From Adiantum capillus-veneris (taxonomy: Eukaryota; Streptophyta; Polypodiopsida; Polypodiales; Pteridaceae): a stretch of 64,000 nt of DNA. The number at the start of each line of letters is the position of its first letter. The stretch's first letter is position 1. Below, one piece after another: positions 11,289-20,549 of the stretch. The stretch covers positions 125,527,043 to 125,591,042 of the forward strand of contig CM043960.1 in NCBI GenBank assembly GCA_014529385.2, written 5' to 3'. The notes under the pieces are model-generated. The model saw nothing but the letters and a program-made list of their open reading frames with translations, did no database searches and was not told the origin of the DNA. A program made the position numbers and the translations under genes.

Positions 11289-11822
11289 AAAAGGACTGTC
11301 CTTTTATGTCATAAGACTCAATAAATGAGAAACCGAATCAGAAGAATCAAAGCCTGAATAGCTCAATGAATATCAAGATATTTTTCTAGAAGAGTTGGCA
11401 AATCTTTCACCGCCTAGGGTACAAGAGTTCACTTTTGAGATCAAATTTTGACCAAGTAAGGAAAATCAAGCTGCAGATGCTCTAAGCCAATGAGTAGTGG
11501 CCCTTGCCATTATGGTAGTCCATTCAAATCTACCCGAGGAAGTTCAAAATGCCCTCCAAACTGATCAAAAATTTGGTATGTTGATCCAAGAAACCCAAGC
11601 TCAAGTTCAAAAAAGATATCTAGAAGACTACTCTATTCAAGATGGACTCTTATTCTTCAAGAATCGATTGTGCATACCTACATGCTTAAGGATGCAAATA
11701 CTAAAGGAAGCTTAAGAAACTCCCCTTGCAGCTCACCCAGGTTATCACAAAATCTTTGCTTCTCTTAAACAAAATTTCTACTGGCCTAAGATGAAAAAAG
11801 ATACCTTAGAGTATGTTAAGAA
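11289..11822 (+). pseudogene. RNase H end and integrase zinc-binding region, element F
   Basis: After about 140 bases of unclear sequence, NQAADALSQ near 11463 marks the end of RNase H. A tether follows (LPEEVQNALQTDQKF, YSIQDGLLFFKNRLCIP), then AHPGYHKIFASLKQNFYWPK near 11727-11790, part of the HHCC domain. RT and most of RNase H, which should precede it, are absent, so the element could move only with help from a relative. Confidence 0.8.
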
Positions 11823-12263
11823 GTGTTGGTATGCCAAAAGGTGAAGGCTGAAAGAGTTAAGGTTCCTCGGAAGCTACAACCATTCGATATACCTGCAATG
11901 AAGTGGGAGTACATCAGTATGGATTTTGTAACAGGGTTACCCAAGACTGCTGGAAATTTTGATTCAATTTTTGTGGTGGTGGATAAACTCACCAAAGTAG
12001 CTCACCTTGTCCCAATTAAAACCACTGCCTCTACAGCAGATATTGCTCAAATTTTTGTAAAAGAAATTATCAGACTACATGGAATACGTGCTAGGATAAT
12101 CAGTGATCATGATGCCAAGTTTACCTCTAAGTTTTGGAAGGCCATGTTCCAATCCTTAGGCACTCAATTAAACCTGATTTTGGCCTATCATCCAGAGACA
12201 GATGGGCAAACCGAAAGAGTTAATCAAGTCATAGAAGATATGTTGAGATCATATTGCAGTTAG
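11823..12263 (+). pseudogene. integrase catalytic core, element F
   Basis: An open stretch of 146 codons holds the rve core. The catalytic triad is visible: Asp in EYISMDFVTGLPK, Asp in IISDHDAKFTSKFW, and Glu in HPETDGQTERVNQ. It strand-transfers the cDNA ends into target DNA. This is the best preserved domain of F, ended by a TAG where a Gln codon is expected. Confidence 0.9.
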
Positions 12264-12880
12264 CAACCTCATCTTTGGATCAAATATTTACCCTTAGTGG
12301 AATTTGCTTATAATTCTTTCTACCATAGAAGCTTAAGAATGTCACCATTCAAAGCTCTTTATGGATAAGACTGTATCATTCCTCTCAAAATGGACGACCC
12401 AAGTCTCCCAGTTCCTGCAGCAAAGAATACACTTGAAGAAAAGGGATCGCCAAATCAAAATAATAAGGGAGAGCCTTAAGAGAGCAAGTGACAGACAAAA
12501 GAGTTATGTTGATTTACATAGATCTCCCCGGATTTTTAAGGCAGGAGATAGAGTTTTCCTTAGGGTCAAACCAAAGAGAAGGTCACTCAAATTGGGAAAA
12601 TACAGGAAGTGAGCATATAAATATTGTGGACCCTTTGAGATTTTGAGAAGGATAGGGGACCAATCTTACGAACTCGCTTTACCCCCTCACTTGCATGTGC
12701 ACAATGTTTTTCATGTTAGCTTGCTAAAAAGATATGTTGCGGATCCCCTTCACATCCTAAATGACCTCGTGAACTCACGTGCTACACTTAACATATTTTG
12801 AGGTGGATCCCCCGGGCAGAAGGAAGGAATGTGAGGCAATTGATGGGATCTTTATTCTTGACAACAGGATTTGCAAGAAG
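12264..12880 (+). pseudogene. integrase C-terminal region, element F
   Basis: In-frame pieces read [21 protein letters not shown], then KAGDRVFLRVKPKR, then YCGPFEILRRIGDQSYELALP and HNVFHVSLLKRY, the GPF/Y module of Ty3 integrases. A VDPPGRRKE stretch near 12800 is where a chromodomain would begin, but I do not see a complete one. Several stops are present. Confidence 0.8.
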
Positions 12881-12979
12881 TAGAAGAAGGCTCCTCTTTG
12901 ACCCACTACAGATATCTACCAGGCAAAGACCTAAGAGAGTACCTTAACCTATCTAAATGGATTAACCACCACATAACCC

Positions 12980-13833
12980 TAAGGTCAAAGTATCCAAATT
13001 CAGGGGCAAGTCAAGTGAAGATGTTGATTTTCATGTGGCTCAATTTAAGACCAGGTGGCAAGCTAGTGGATATCAGGCTGTGTATGGTGATGACATAAAG
13101 CTATAGTAATTTGCAACAACATTGGAAGGCAAAGCCATGAATTGGTTAAGCTAGTATGGTATTGCACATTTTGCAACATATGTTGCACTCAGAGTACCAT
13201 TTTTACATTGATTCAAAAGGAGAAGACTCCAACAGATGTTTTGAGGAAAATCAAGGACAACAAGCAGGGAAATATTTTGGTGAAAGATTATGCTTAAAAA
13301 TTCAAAATTTTGGTGGACAAATTATAGGGCAATGAAATAACCATAGATGAAATGTGGATGAAATGTTAGCAGGATATTTCTTGAAAGATTTAAGAAGTGG
13401 ATTGAACAATGATGTAGCTAGTATTGATATTGTAGGTGGTTTCAACATTTTGGTTGCAGCTACAACTAGAGTTGAGAAAAGGCTTGGCATGACCAAGACC
13501 AGAAGTAAACGTAGAGGGAGCTGTAATTCAAAAGATGATTCAGAAGCTGATTCAAAAACTGACAAAGGAAGTGAGGGTCATCAGAGATATGAAGTTGAAA
13601 GCAATAAGGGAAAGAAAAAGAAGAAGCATAGTGATAAGAAGAAGAAGGATAAGAAAGACAAAGAGGAGGATTTGGTCAGTCAATTGAAAAAGATTGGATA
13701 TTTTGTAGTAGCACCAAAGAAGAATCAAGATTGCCATATTTATGAAAGAGAAGAGCATAATATAGCACAATGCTGGTATAATCCTAACAACTGGAGCATA
13801 CCACCTCCTAATGCAGGTAAGAGGAAGAAATGA
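12980..13833 (+). pseudogene. Gag, element G
   Basis: Successive pieces across frames read KVSKFRGKSSEDVDFHVAQF and ATTLEGKAMNWL, then a 159-codon frame at 13354-13833 with DEMLAGYFLKDLRSGLNNDV, a Lys-rich stretch of more than 30 residues, and a knuckle C-HI-Y-EREE-H-NIAQ-C whose second Cys has become Tyr. This is the retrotrans_gag plus nucleocapsid layout. The Lys-rich block probably binds nucleic acid. Confidence 0.8.
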
Positions 13834-14870
13834 TGTTGAAACTAATCAAGTAGCTCCATCCATGAGGGATGCCAATAGTGCCATACAATCAGGATAACCA
13901 TAAAGTTAATCCACAATAGTAGCAGTTGAATCAGCCACAAACTCAATCAAATGTGATAATAATTTACCTAACTGAGCAACAAGAGCCAGAGGAGGTAAAT
14001 GAAGAAAATCAGGAGTAGCTGATTAAGGAGCAATGTGATGAATGGGCATGTGATCGTAATCAATGTTTGGAAAGTCAGGATGTGGATGTAATGGCTGTCA
14101 TTAGATCTAAAGCAAAAGGACCAATTGATAGAAAAGAGCATTAAGAAATCATAGATCAAGTTCAAAATCATGTTCAAAAGGAGCAAAAGAAACAGATTAT
14201 GGAAGATATAACTTCAAACATTTGGGTTGACCAGTTGAAGTAGCATTATTATGAAAGACCTACAATAATAAGGGTTGATAAGGATTGGTTTGAGGTATTG
14301 ATTAACTCTTCATTACAGTTGTCATTAGATCAGTTGTTATGCATGGTTTCAGCCTTCAAAGCAAGATTGTTATATAGATTGTTACCAATATCCAATTCAC
14401 GCAAATCACAGAATTGAACCAGTAGTGCACAACATTGATCTAGCAAATGTGGATTTTGTAGTCCTTGTTATAAAGGTGGTTTTTCAAGGTAGCTTGTTTG
14501 ATGAGGTATTGTTGAATGGAGGATCTCAAGTTAACATTTTATTTAAGTCAATATATCACAAAATGAATTGGGCAAGTTAGAACCATCACAATTTCAGGTG
14601 AAGATGGTAGATCAGAGAAGGGTTCAACCCTCAAGGATTTTGAGGCAAAATTTCATTCATATTGCATGCATAAACTTTCTCATGAACTTTTTTGTTCTAA
14701 AAATGGAGCAAGGATATGCTTCTTACGAGATGTTATTGGGGAGGCTGTGGGGAGTAGTAAATTATGCAAGGAATCTAAAGGGCCTTGAGAAGTTTTTTCA
14801 CTTGAAATTTAATGAAGTTCATGGGGGTCTTGAGGGCCGGGCGGATATAATGTTTCCATGTGGCTCTAGA
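13834..14870 (+). pseudogene. protease region, element G
   Basis: After a linker with many stops, about 14480-14560 reads VFQGSLFDEVLLNGGSQVNI: the active-site Asp of LLDGGSQVN is Asn here, an inactivating change. A shifted frame from 14568 continues GKLEPSQFQVKMVDQRRVQPS and reaches MLLGRLW near 14735, the C-terminal retropepsin block. Coding similarity then ends. Confidence 0.78.
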
Positions 14871-15494
14871 GAAGTCCCATATGCAAACGTGGGGCACTGG
14901 AACACAAGGTATATAGCCTCAAAAATGGGTACCCTATGGGACACAAGGAAGGAGAGAGGGGGAGATCCCTCCCTCATGGCTATGTTTGTATATGGCACTG
15001 CTATTGTGGTCCTTCAACACATAAAGAACTCACTCTGAATAACTTTGCACAACACGAAATGCACAGAGAATACCTCATTCATAATAAGAGACTACACAAA
15101 AAAAACATTAAGAGTGAATAGAACACAACACAAGTAACTCAGTCATGGGTAGAAAAAACCTAGTAGAGATTTGATTTCATGAAGAAGTTACATCATCCCA
15201 GAACATAGCTACATGACTCTCACTACTGCCCCCGTAAGGTGCAAAACTCATCCCATGAATTACCTAGCACCAGACACTTGTAACTACTTAAAGTATGTTC
15301 TTGGTAAAACATCAGAGTTGGCATATCCAATTCAGCAAGTCCAATACAATCCCGACTTAGCAAACAATGCCCAATCAACACATAAGCTTAGTGAAATGTC
15401 AGTGCTCAAAGCAAGGTTAATTTGAAAATTTTACCCCTTAAAATATCTGATCAAGTAGAATCCGATCTGACCTAATCCAACTAAACATTCTTGA
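14871..15494. other. unassigned DNA between elements G and H
   Basis: No protein motif, primer site or repeat with a partner elsewhere in the window. It may contain remains of an LTR of G or H. Confidence 0.4.
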
Positions 15495-15916
15495 CCCTGA
15501 TATTCTAGCCACTCAAAAACTTGTTGCCTCGAATTATCCAATGAATGCAATACCATCTAAAACAGATCTTGATTTGTACTTCTACACCTTTCTCTTGGTA
15601 CTAGGTCATAGGGAATAACACTCTTGCTCTTTTCATCCTTCTCATTACCCTGTTGTTGACAACCAAATCCAACTTTCCCATATTCTGCACTCTTTGTTGG
15701 TTTCACCCTGATATTCTAGCCACTCAAAAACTTGCTGCCTCAAATTATCCACTAAACACAATACCATCTAAAATAGATCTTGAGGTGTACTTCTACACCT
15801 TTCTCTTGGTACTAGGTCATAGGGAATAATACTCTTTCTCTTTTCATCCTGATCATTACCCTATTGTTGATAGCCAAATCCGACTTTCCTACATTCTGTA
15901 CTCTTTGTTGGTTCCA
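15495..15916. repeat. 211-bp tandem duplication
   Basis: Two copies begin CCCTGATATTCTAGCCACTC at 15495 and 15706, a period of 211. They differ at roughly twenty places including small gaps, so this duplication is older than the one at 9231. It abuts the integrase end of element H and may be its 3' untranslated region or LTR. Confidence 0.9.
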
Positions 15917-15929
15917 CCAATCTATTGTT

Positions 15930-17229
15930 GGCCAGTCTAAATGAGGTTGCTTACCCTTTTAAAAAATCAACTTGAACCCATTAATAGGCTTCTCAACCCT
16001 AGTACCAAAAACATTAACTACAATAAATGTACCCTAGCACAAATCTTGAACAATCTAATATGGACCTTTTATCTCAGAGTTAGTTTACCTGGGTGTGGCC
16101 CTAACCTAGAATTTGTAGAGCATTACCCAATCTCCAACCTGGGAGATCTTAATTTTAACATTCATATTGACCCAAGATTTTCTCCTTCTGTGAATCACCT
16201 TAGTGATTTAGGAATTGACCAACGTGTCCTCTTCTAGCTGCATCAGATATTTGCTCCTGTATTTGAAAGGTAATGTGGGACTCAATTTTTTTCACTCGCT
16301 CTGATGCTTGGCACCACAAATTCCATGGGAACTACAGCTTTAAGACCATACATCAAATTTGAATGGAGTCACTCTTGTTGTCACCTTGAAATTTGTTCTA
16401 AAAGACCACAATGCAGAATCCAATTTTTGATCCCAATTCTTCTGATTATCCTAAACAGTCTTCTTCAAGATTTTGACCAAAGTCTTGTTTGTACTCTTAG
16501 CTTGTCCATTGGCCTGAGGATGATAAGCTGTAGAATTATAATGCATGATCATGTGAGTTTTTGTCAATTCAAAAATCACCTCATTATGAATATGTCTTTC
16601 CTCTATCACTTACCAGGTCCATTGGGCAACCACACTTGGTCGTGATATTATGATAAAGAAACCTTGCCACACTTTGAGCATTGTTATTCTTGAGAGATAC
16701 AACCTCTACCCATTTGGTACAATAGTCTACTGCAACCAGAATGTATTTACATCCTTTACCTATAGTAGGCTTTACAGGTCCCACAAAGTCCAATCTCCAC
16801 TTTTCAAAGGGTTCCAAAGGCAACATAGGATGATCAGATATCCTACCCCTAGAATTAGGCTAACCAAGTTTCTGAAAAATAACACGGCTTTTTGCATGCT
16901 CATGAGCATCTTTCAGCATTGTGGGCCACCACAATCCATCTTGTAAAATATATTTACTTGTTCTGTCGCCTAAAAGTGTCCACCTACTCCTCTTGAATGA
17001 GCTTCTTGCAATATAACTTTATGTTCAAAATTTGGAACACATCTTCTAATCACTTGATCAATCCCCTTTCTATATAAACTTCCTACTATAACTAAAAAGA
17101 GTCTAGTTTTGAGGGCAAACACTCTTCTTTTATTACTTGTAACCTATTGGCATTGTGCCATCTATCAAGAATATCAGCATTTGGGCATACCATGACTCAG
17201 ATATTGCATTTTGGACCTCAAATAGCTCA
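15930..17229 (-). pseudogene. integrase, element H
   Basis: The frame 16826-16584 shows PLEPFEKWRLDFVGPVKP, with the first catalytic Asp in RLDFVGP, then VAVDYCTKWVEVV. Downstream, in changed frames, AYHPQANGQAKSTNK near 16.52 kb carries the third catalytic position, where Glu has become Lys (QAKSTNK for QVESTNK). A worn C-terminal region follows to about 15.95 kb, with an ILGQYEC stretch. A zinc-binding remnant lies at about 16.83-17.0 kb. Confidence 0.75.
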
Positions 17230-17508
17230 GTGCGCATCAGGGAAATCATCATTAACACATGTAGTCTCTTCTCGTGATTTCAATTCTACTTAAGCAATCT
17301 GTTATAGCATGCTCTTTACCTGGTCAAACTCCTGCAACAAAAGCATCCATCTAGCTAATCTCCTTGTTAGAAATGACTTCTTAATCAGATACAAAAATTC
17401 TTGGTGGTCAACAAAAAACCACTCTATTGCTCAACAAATAATGCATGAATTTGTTTAAATCATACACCATCCCAAGAGTTTCTCTTTCAATCACAACATA
17501 AATTCTTT
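17230..17508 (-). pseudogene. RNase H, downstream half, element H
   Basis: Minus-strand reading from the junction gives ERIYVVIERETLGMVYD, the RNase H / connection block that follows YASRVLTP in Ty3 elements, then worn sequence with FLTRRLARWMLLLQEF-like residues near 17.33 kb. The upstream half lies beyond element I at 18744. Using one copy of CAGTT, the two halves join without a frame change. Confidence 0.75.
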
Positions 17509-17513
17509 CAGTT
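17509..17513. repeat. target site duplication of element I, left copy (CAGTT)
   Basis: CAGTT directly precedes the left LTR of element I. The same five bases follow the right LTR at 18739-18743. Confidence 0.95.
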
Positions 17514-17666
17514 TGTGAGACAAGGGGAGCTAGTGCCTTGGAGTCCACCTCCCAACCTCCCACTATATAGCATGGCTCCTAGCCCTTTTCCCTAGTTGGA
17601 CTCCCTTTCCACACTGCCTAGCCCGGCCTTGCCCTTGTCTAGTCCGGCCTTGCCCTTGTTCTGACA
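17514..17666 (-). repeat. 3' LTR of element I
   Basis: 153 bp, TG...CA. CACTATATAG at 17561-17570 gives a TATA box on the element strand. It differs from the other LTR (18584-18738) by about seven bases and one 2-bp gap as counted by eye. It ends with two copies of a CCGGCCTTGCCCTTGT unit. Confidence 0.93.
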
Positions 17667-17685
17667 TTACTCCCCCCTTAAAGAA
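17667..17685 (-). other. polypurine tract of element I
   Basis: On the minus strand TTTAAGGGGGGAGTAA precedes the 3' LTR start TGTCAGAAC, the position and composition of a plus-strand primer. Confidence 0.85.
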
Positions 17686-18583
17686 GAGTTTTTGTCCTCG
17701 AAAACAAAAGTGGGAAACTTCTTCTTAAGAACAGTAATGTTTTCCCAAGTGGCACCTTCCTTAGGTCGATCTTTCCACTTGATTAAGGCTTGTTGACGTA
17801 CATATTGACGCGTACATAAATCATGATAGTCGAGAATGCGTTTAGGTTCATGCGATAAGGTAGGAGGTTCAATGTAATCAACCAAAATCTATTGTTCAAT
17901 GACATTGTCGTCCCCATGTAACCGTTTACGTAAACAGATTACCTGAAACACCAGATGAATATGACAATGTGTAGGTAGCAATAATTTGTAGGCATGATCA
18001 CCTACTCGCTTGAGTATTTTGAAAGGCCCACAGTATCGTGGAGATAGTTTAGGTGTTGGCCCAGTTTTTAGACTTTCTGAATGTTCTGGCACATGTAAAA
18101 ATACTTCCTCCCCTTCCTCAAAGGTAACTTGCCGACGTTTCTCATGAGCGTACTTCTTATACCAATCCTACGCTTGTCGGACATTTTGACAAGCGAGTTT
18201 CAGCATATCCATGTGGTCTTGGAGAAAATCCTTAACTTGTTGGAGCTTTTTGGTTTCCAACCACACTGTAACAGGTGACCTAGGTTGAAAACCATACATG
18301 AGCATGAAAGGACTAAATCCAGTTTTGACATGCTTAGCACTATTGTAGGCAAACTCGAGAATAGGTAAATATTCTTCCCAGTCTAAATGTATTTTGCTAA
18401 CGGATGCTCTTAGCATATCCTCTAGCACTTGGTTAACTCGGTCAATCTGACCATCTGTTTTTGGATTATCGTCTGTACTGATGTTTAGTTATGTACCCAA
18501 TCGTTTGAACACAGCCCTCCAAAAATGACTGTTAAACTTGGAATCACAGTCACTGACAATGTTACTTGGCAAACCATACAACT
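17686..18583 (-). pseudogene. integrase C-terminal half and chromodomain, element I
   Basis: Minus-strand pieces in order: GLPSNIVSDCDSKFNSHFW with the second catalytic Asp; the Glu region changed (KTDGQIDRVNQ, Glu to Asp); LEDMLRASVSKIHLDWEEYLP and FAYNSAKHVKTGFSPFMLMYG; SPRYCGPFKILKRVGDHAYKL; then the chromodomain QALIKWKDRPKEGATWEN with its K-W-x6-TWE pattern. The chromodomain in chromoviruses directs insertion to marked chromatin. The half is only lightly broken, with one stop and one shift. Confidence 0.88.
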
Positions 18584-18738
18584 TGTGAGACAAGGGGAAC
18601 TAGTACCTTGGAGTCCACCTCCCAACCTCCCACTATATAGCATGGCTCCTAGCCCTATGCCCTACTTGGACTCCCTTTCCACACTGCCTAGCCCGGCCTT
18701 GCCCTTGTCTAGTCCGGCCCCTTGCCCTTGTCCTAACA
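18584..18738 (-). repeat. 5' LTR of element I
   Basis: 155 bp, same TG...CA ends and TATA box (18631-18640) as the 3' LTR. Integrase sequence begins next to it with no primer site, so a deletion ended at or near the LTR edge. Confidence 0.92.
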
Positions 18739-18743
18739 CAGTT
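18739..18743. repeat. target site duplication of element I, right copy (CAGTT)
   Basis: Matches 17509-17513 exactly and begins immediately after the right LTR. Confidence 0.95.
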
Positions 18744-19059
18744 GGTGTCAACACTCTACTAGCATAATACACAGGACCATCCTCTAACTCTTTTCTGCAT
18801 GAGATTAGCTCATATAGCCATATCCGATGCATCAAAAATAACACAAAAATATAATGTCCAATTTGGAGGTTATAATATTGGTGCTATTGGTAACATTTTC
18901 TTTAGCATCTAAAATGACTTCTCCTAAGGTTCATCCCAAGCAAAGGGCACATTCTTTTTTATCAAATGAGTAAGAGGCATGCAAACATTTGCTAAATAAA
19001 TGATGTACCTAGCATGCCATTTAACCTATCCAACAAACCTACTCACTTCCTTCACATTC
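18744..19059 (-). pseudogene. RNase H, upstream half, element H
   Basis: Minus-strand sequence reads EDGPVYYASRVLTPT up to the insertion point. GPVYYASR and LTP are the standard start of the Ty3 RNase H body. Its continuation is at 17508 on the far side of element I. Confidence 0.8.
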
Positions 19060-19700
19060 TTTGGAACTTTAGCTGTTTGAATAACTCCAATCTTCTTTTC
19101 ATCAATAGACATTCCCTCTGTGGAAAAAACATGGCCCAAAAAATCCACTCCTGACAGCAATCACACTCTTGTAAAGGTTAAGGCACATTTTGAATATCCT
19201 ACACCTTTCAAAACACAACTTCAAATGATGCAGATGCAAATCCTTCTTGCCAAATATTGAAAGATTATCCACAAAAATTCTCATAAAATCTTATGAATAA
19301 GGTTCAAATGTTCTATAAGCTGTGAAATTGAGTGATGGTGGTCAATTTTTTAGTCCAAAATTCATGACGTAGAAGCAAAAGCTCCCCATTCTGTGATAGA
19401 AGTTGTTTTGTGATGATCCTCCTTAGCAACCTTGATCTGATTGTAACCTCAAAAATCATCGAGAAAGCTGTATATCTCTTTCGCTACTACTGCATCCAAT
19501 ATTGCATCACAAAATGGCATTGGAAATGGATCACTAATAGTGGATGCATTCACCTTTCTATAATCAACACATACTCTGATCTTTCCATTCTTCTTGGATA
19601 CCACAATGATGGGTGACAACCATGTACCTCGTGAATTGGTTAAATAAACCCACCACAATCAACTTCTTGTCAATTTCTTGCTTGACCTATTGTGCCAAAT
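19060..19700 (-). pseudogene. reverse transcriptase, element H
   Basis: The frame 19658-19449 shows SPIIVVSKKNGKIRVCVDYR and KVNASTISDPFPMPF, then IYSFLDDF ended by a stop. A second frame (19284-19102) shows MRIFVDNLSIFGKKD, where the polymerase motif Y/F-V-DD is VDN, losing a catalytic Asp. The domain is unmistakable but dead. Confidence 0.87.
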
Positions 19701-20520
19701 TTGGATTCATTTTGTACCTTTGTTGCACAATCGAAACTACATCTTCTTTGAGGTTAATGTGGTGCTGATGCAAATGAGGATCTATTCCTTTAACCTCAAA
19801 ATATTCCCATGCAAAAACATCTTCACATTCCATCAAAAGCTAAAACAAATCCTACAAGAACTATCCATCCACATGAATACTGACCTTGACTATTTTTGGA
19901 TCTTCCTTAATGCCTAAATTGAGCTCCTTTAACTCATCCTACTTAAACATGTTTGATTCTCCAAACCTTTTACTATAAATCTTCTCAATGAGATCTCTTG
20001 CTTCCTTTCCTCCTACTGTAAAGCTTCCTTTGAGCTAGAGGCTACATACCAATCCACCATTTGTACTAATATCTAATCCCTATATTTCTTGTCCAAGAAC
20101 TAGGTCTAAATCAAATCTTTTGATTCATCATCCTTCTACAAGATTCCTTCTATATCAGCTTCAAATACAGGTACAATGGTTGGATTAGCCTTCAAAAATG
20201 CTTCTTTCTCATCATCCTCAACTTCCTCTACCAGATTAATGGTTTGAGCATACAATGGTCTCTCCTTAGAAGGAATGTTCCTTCTGTCCAACATAGGGAT
20301 TGTAATGGCATATTTACCTTTCTTCAAGACAACCTTATTCTCACCCCAATGTTGCTTGACTTTAGCCAGTCTGAACCAATGGAGACCTTGAATGGTTTGT
20401 CCACAAAATGCCAAAAGTCATATATTGCTATCCTATCAACAATTGGCACCAACTTCTATCTTCAATATCACACCAATTTGAGCTTTGATTGACGCATTGT
20501 AACTTCCAGTGATCTTCTAA
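19701..20520 (-). pseudogene. protease-to-RT linker, element H
   Basis: The frame 20414-20136 gives about 92 residues with GLHWFRLAKVKQHWGENKV (the end of the protease domain, following an LGRPWL-type block in relatives) and an acidic linker with EEVEDDEKEAF. The active-site portion is not visible; similarity stops near 20520. The 19.7-20.1 kb part is badly worn. Confidence 0.6.
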
Positions 20521-20549
20521 TGCCACCTAGTATTTGTGCAAACCTTGAA

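Larger units (their letters stand above)
9521..12890 (+). mobile_element. Ty3/gypsy element F, RT deleted
   Basis: Plus-strand order: primer site (9591), Gag (9730), zinc knuckle, protease, a jump to the end of RNase H, integrase zinc-binding region, integrase core, and a C-terminal region. No RT motif occurs between the protease end (about 11290) and the DALSQ-type RNase H end (about 11485), so around 1.5 kb is missing. The 3' LTR is not recognised because Gag of element G follows directly. Confidence 0.85.
12890..14870 (+). mobile_element. Ty3/gypsy Gag-protease fragment G
   Basis: Plus-strand Gag similarity starts near 12980, immediately after element F, and runs through a nucleocapsid region and the protease to about 14760. 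No RT follows. The junction with F near 12.9 kb has no LTR I can identify, so G looks like a truncated remnant joined to F by deletion or insertion. Confidence 0.75.
17514..18738 (-). mobile_element. short chromovirus-type Ty3 derivative I, complete with LTRs and TSD
   Basis: Direct repeats of 153 and 155 bp (TGTGAGACAAGG...GACA / ...AACA) bound a 917-bp inside. The 5-bp duplication CAGTT flanks both sides. The inside holds a polypurine tract and only the second half of integrase with a chromodomain. Gag, PR, RT, RNase H and the primer site are missing, integrase sequence starting right at the 5' LTR. The element therefore arose by deletion before or after insertion. Confidence 0.93.
15917..20520 (-). 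mobile_element. Ty3/gypsy element H, split by element I
   Basis: Read on the minus strand: PR-RT linker near 20.4 kb, RT to 19.06 kb, RNase H, integrase to about 15.95 kb. Element I sits inside RNase H at 17514-18738. No LTR pair is recognised. At about 20520 the coding similarity stops and LTR-type sequence of element A starts, so the Gag side was lost or displaced. Confidence 0.8.
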
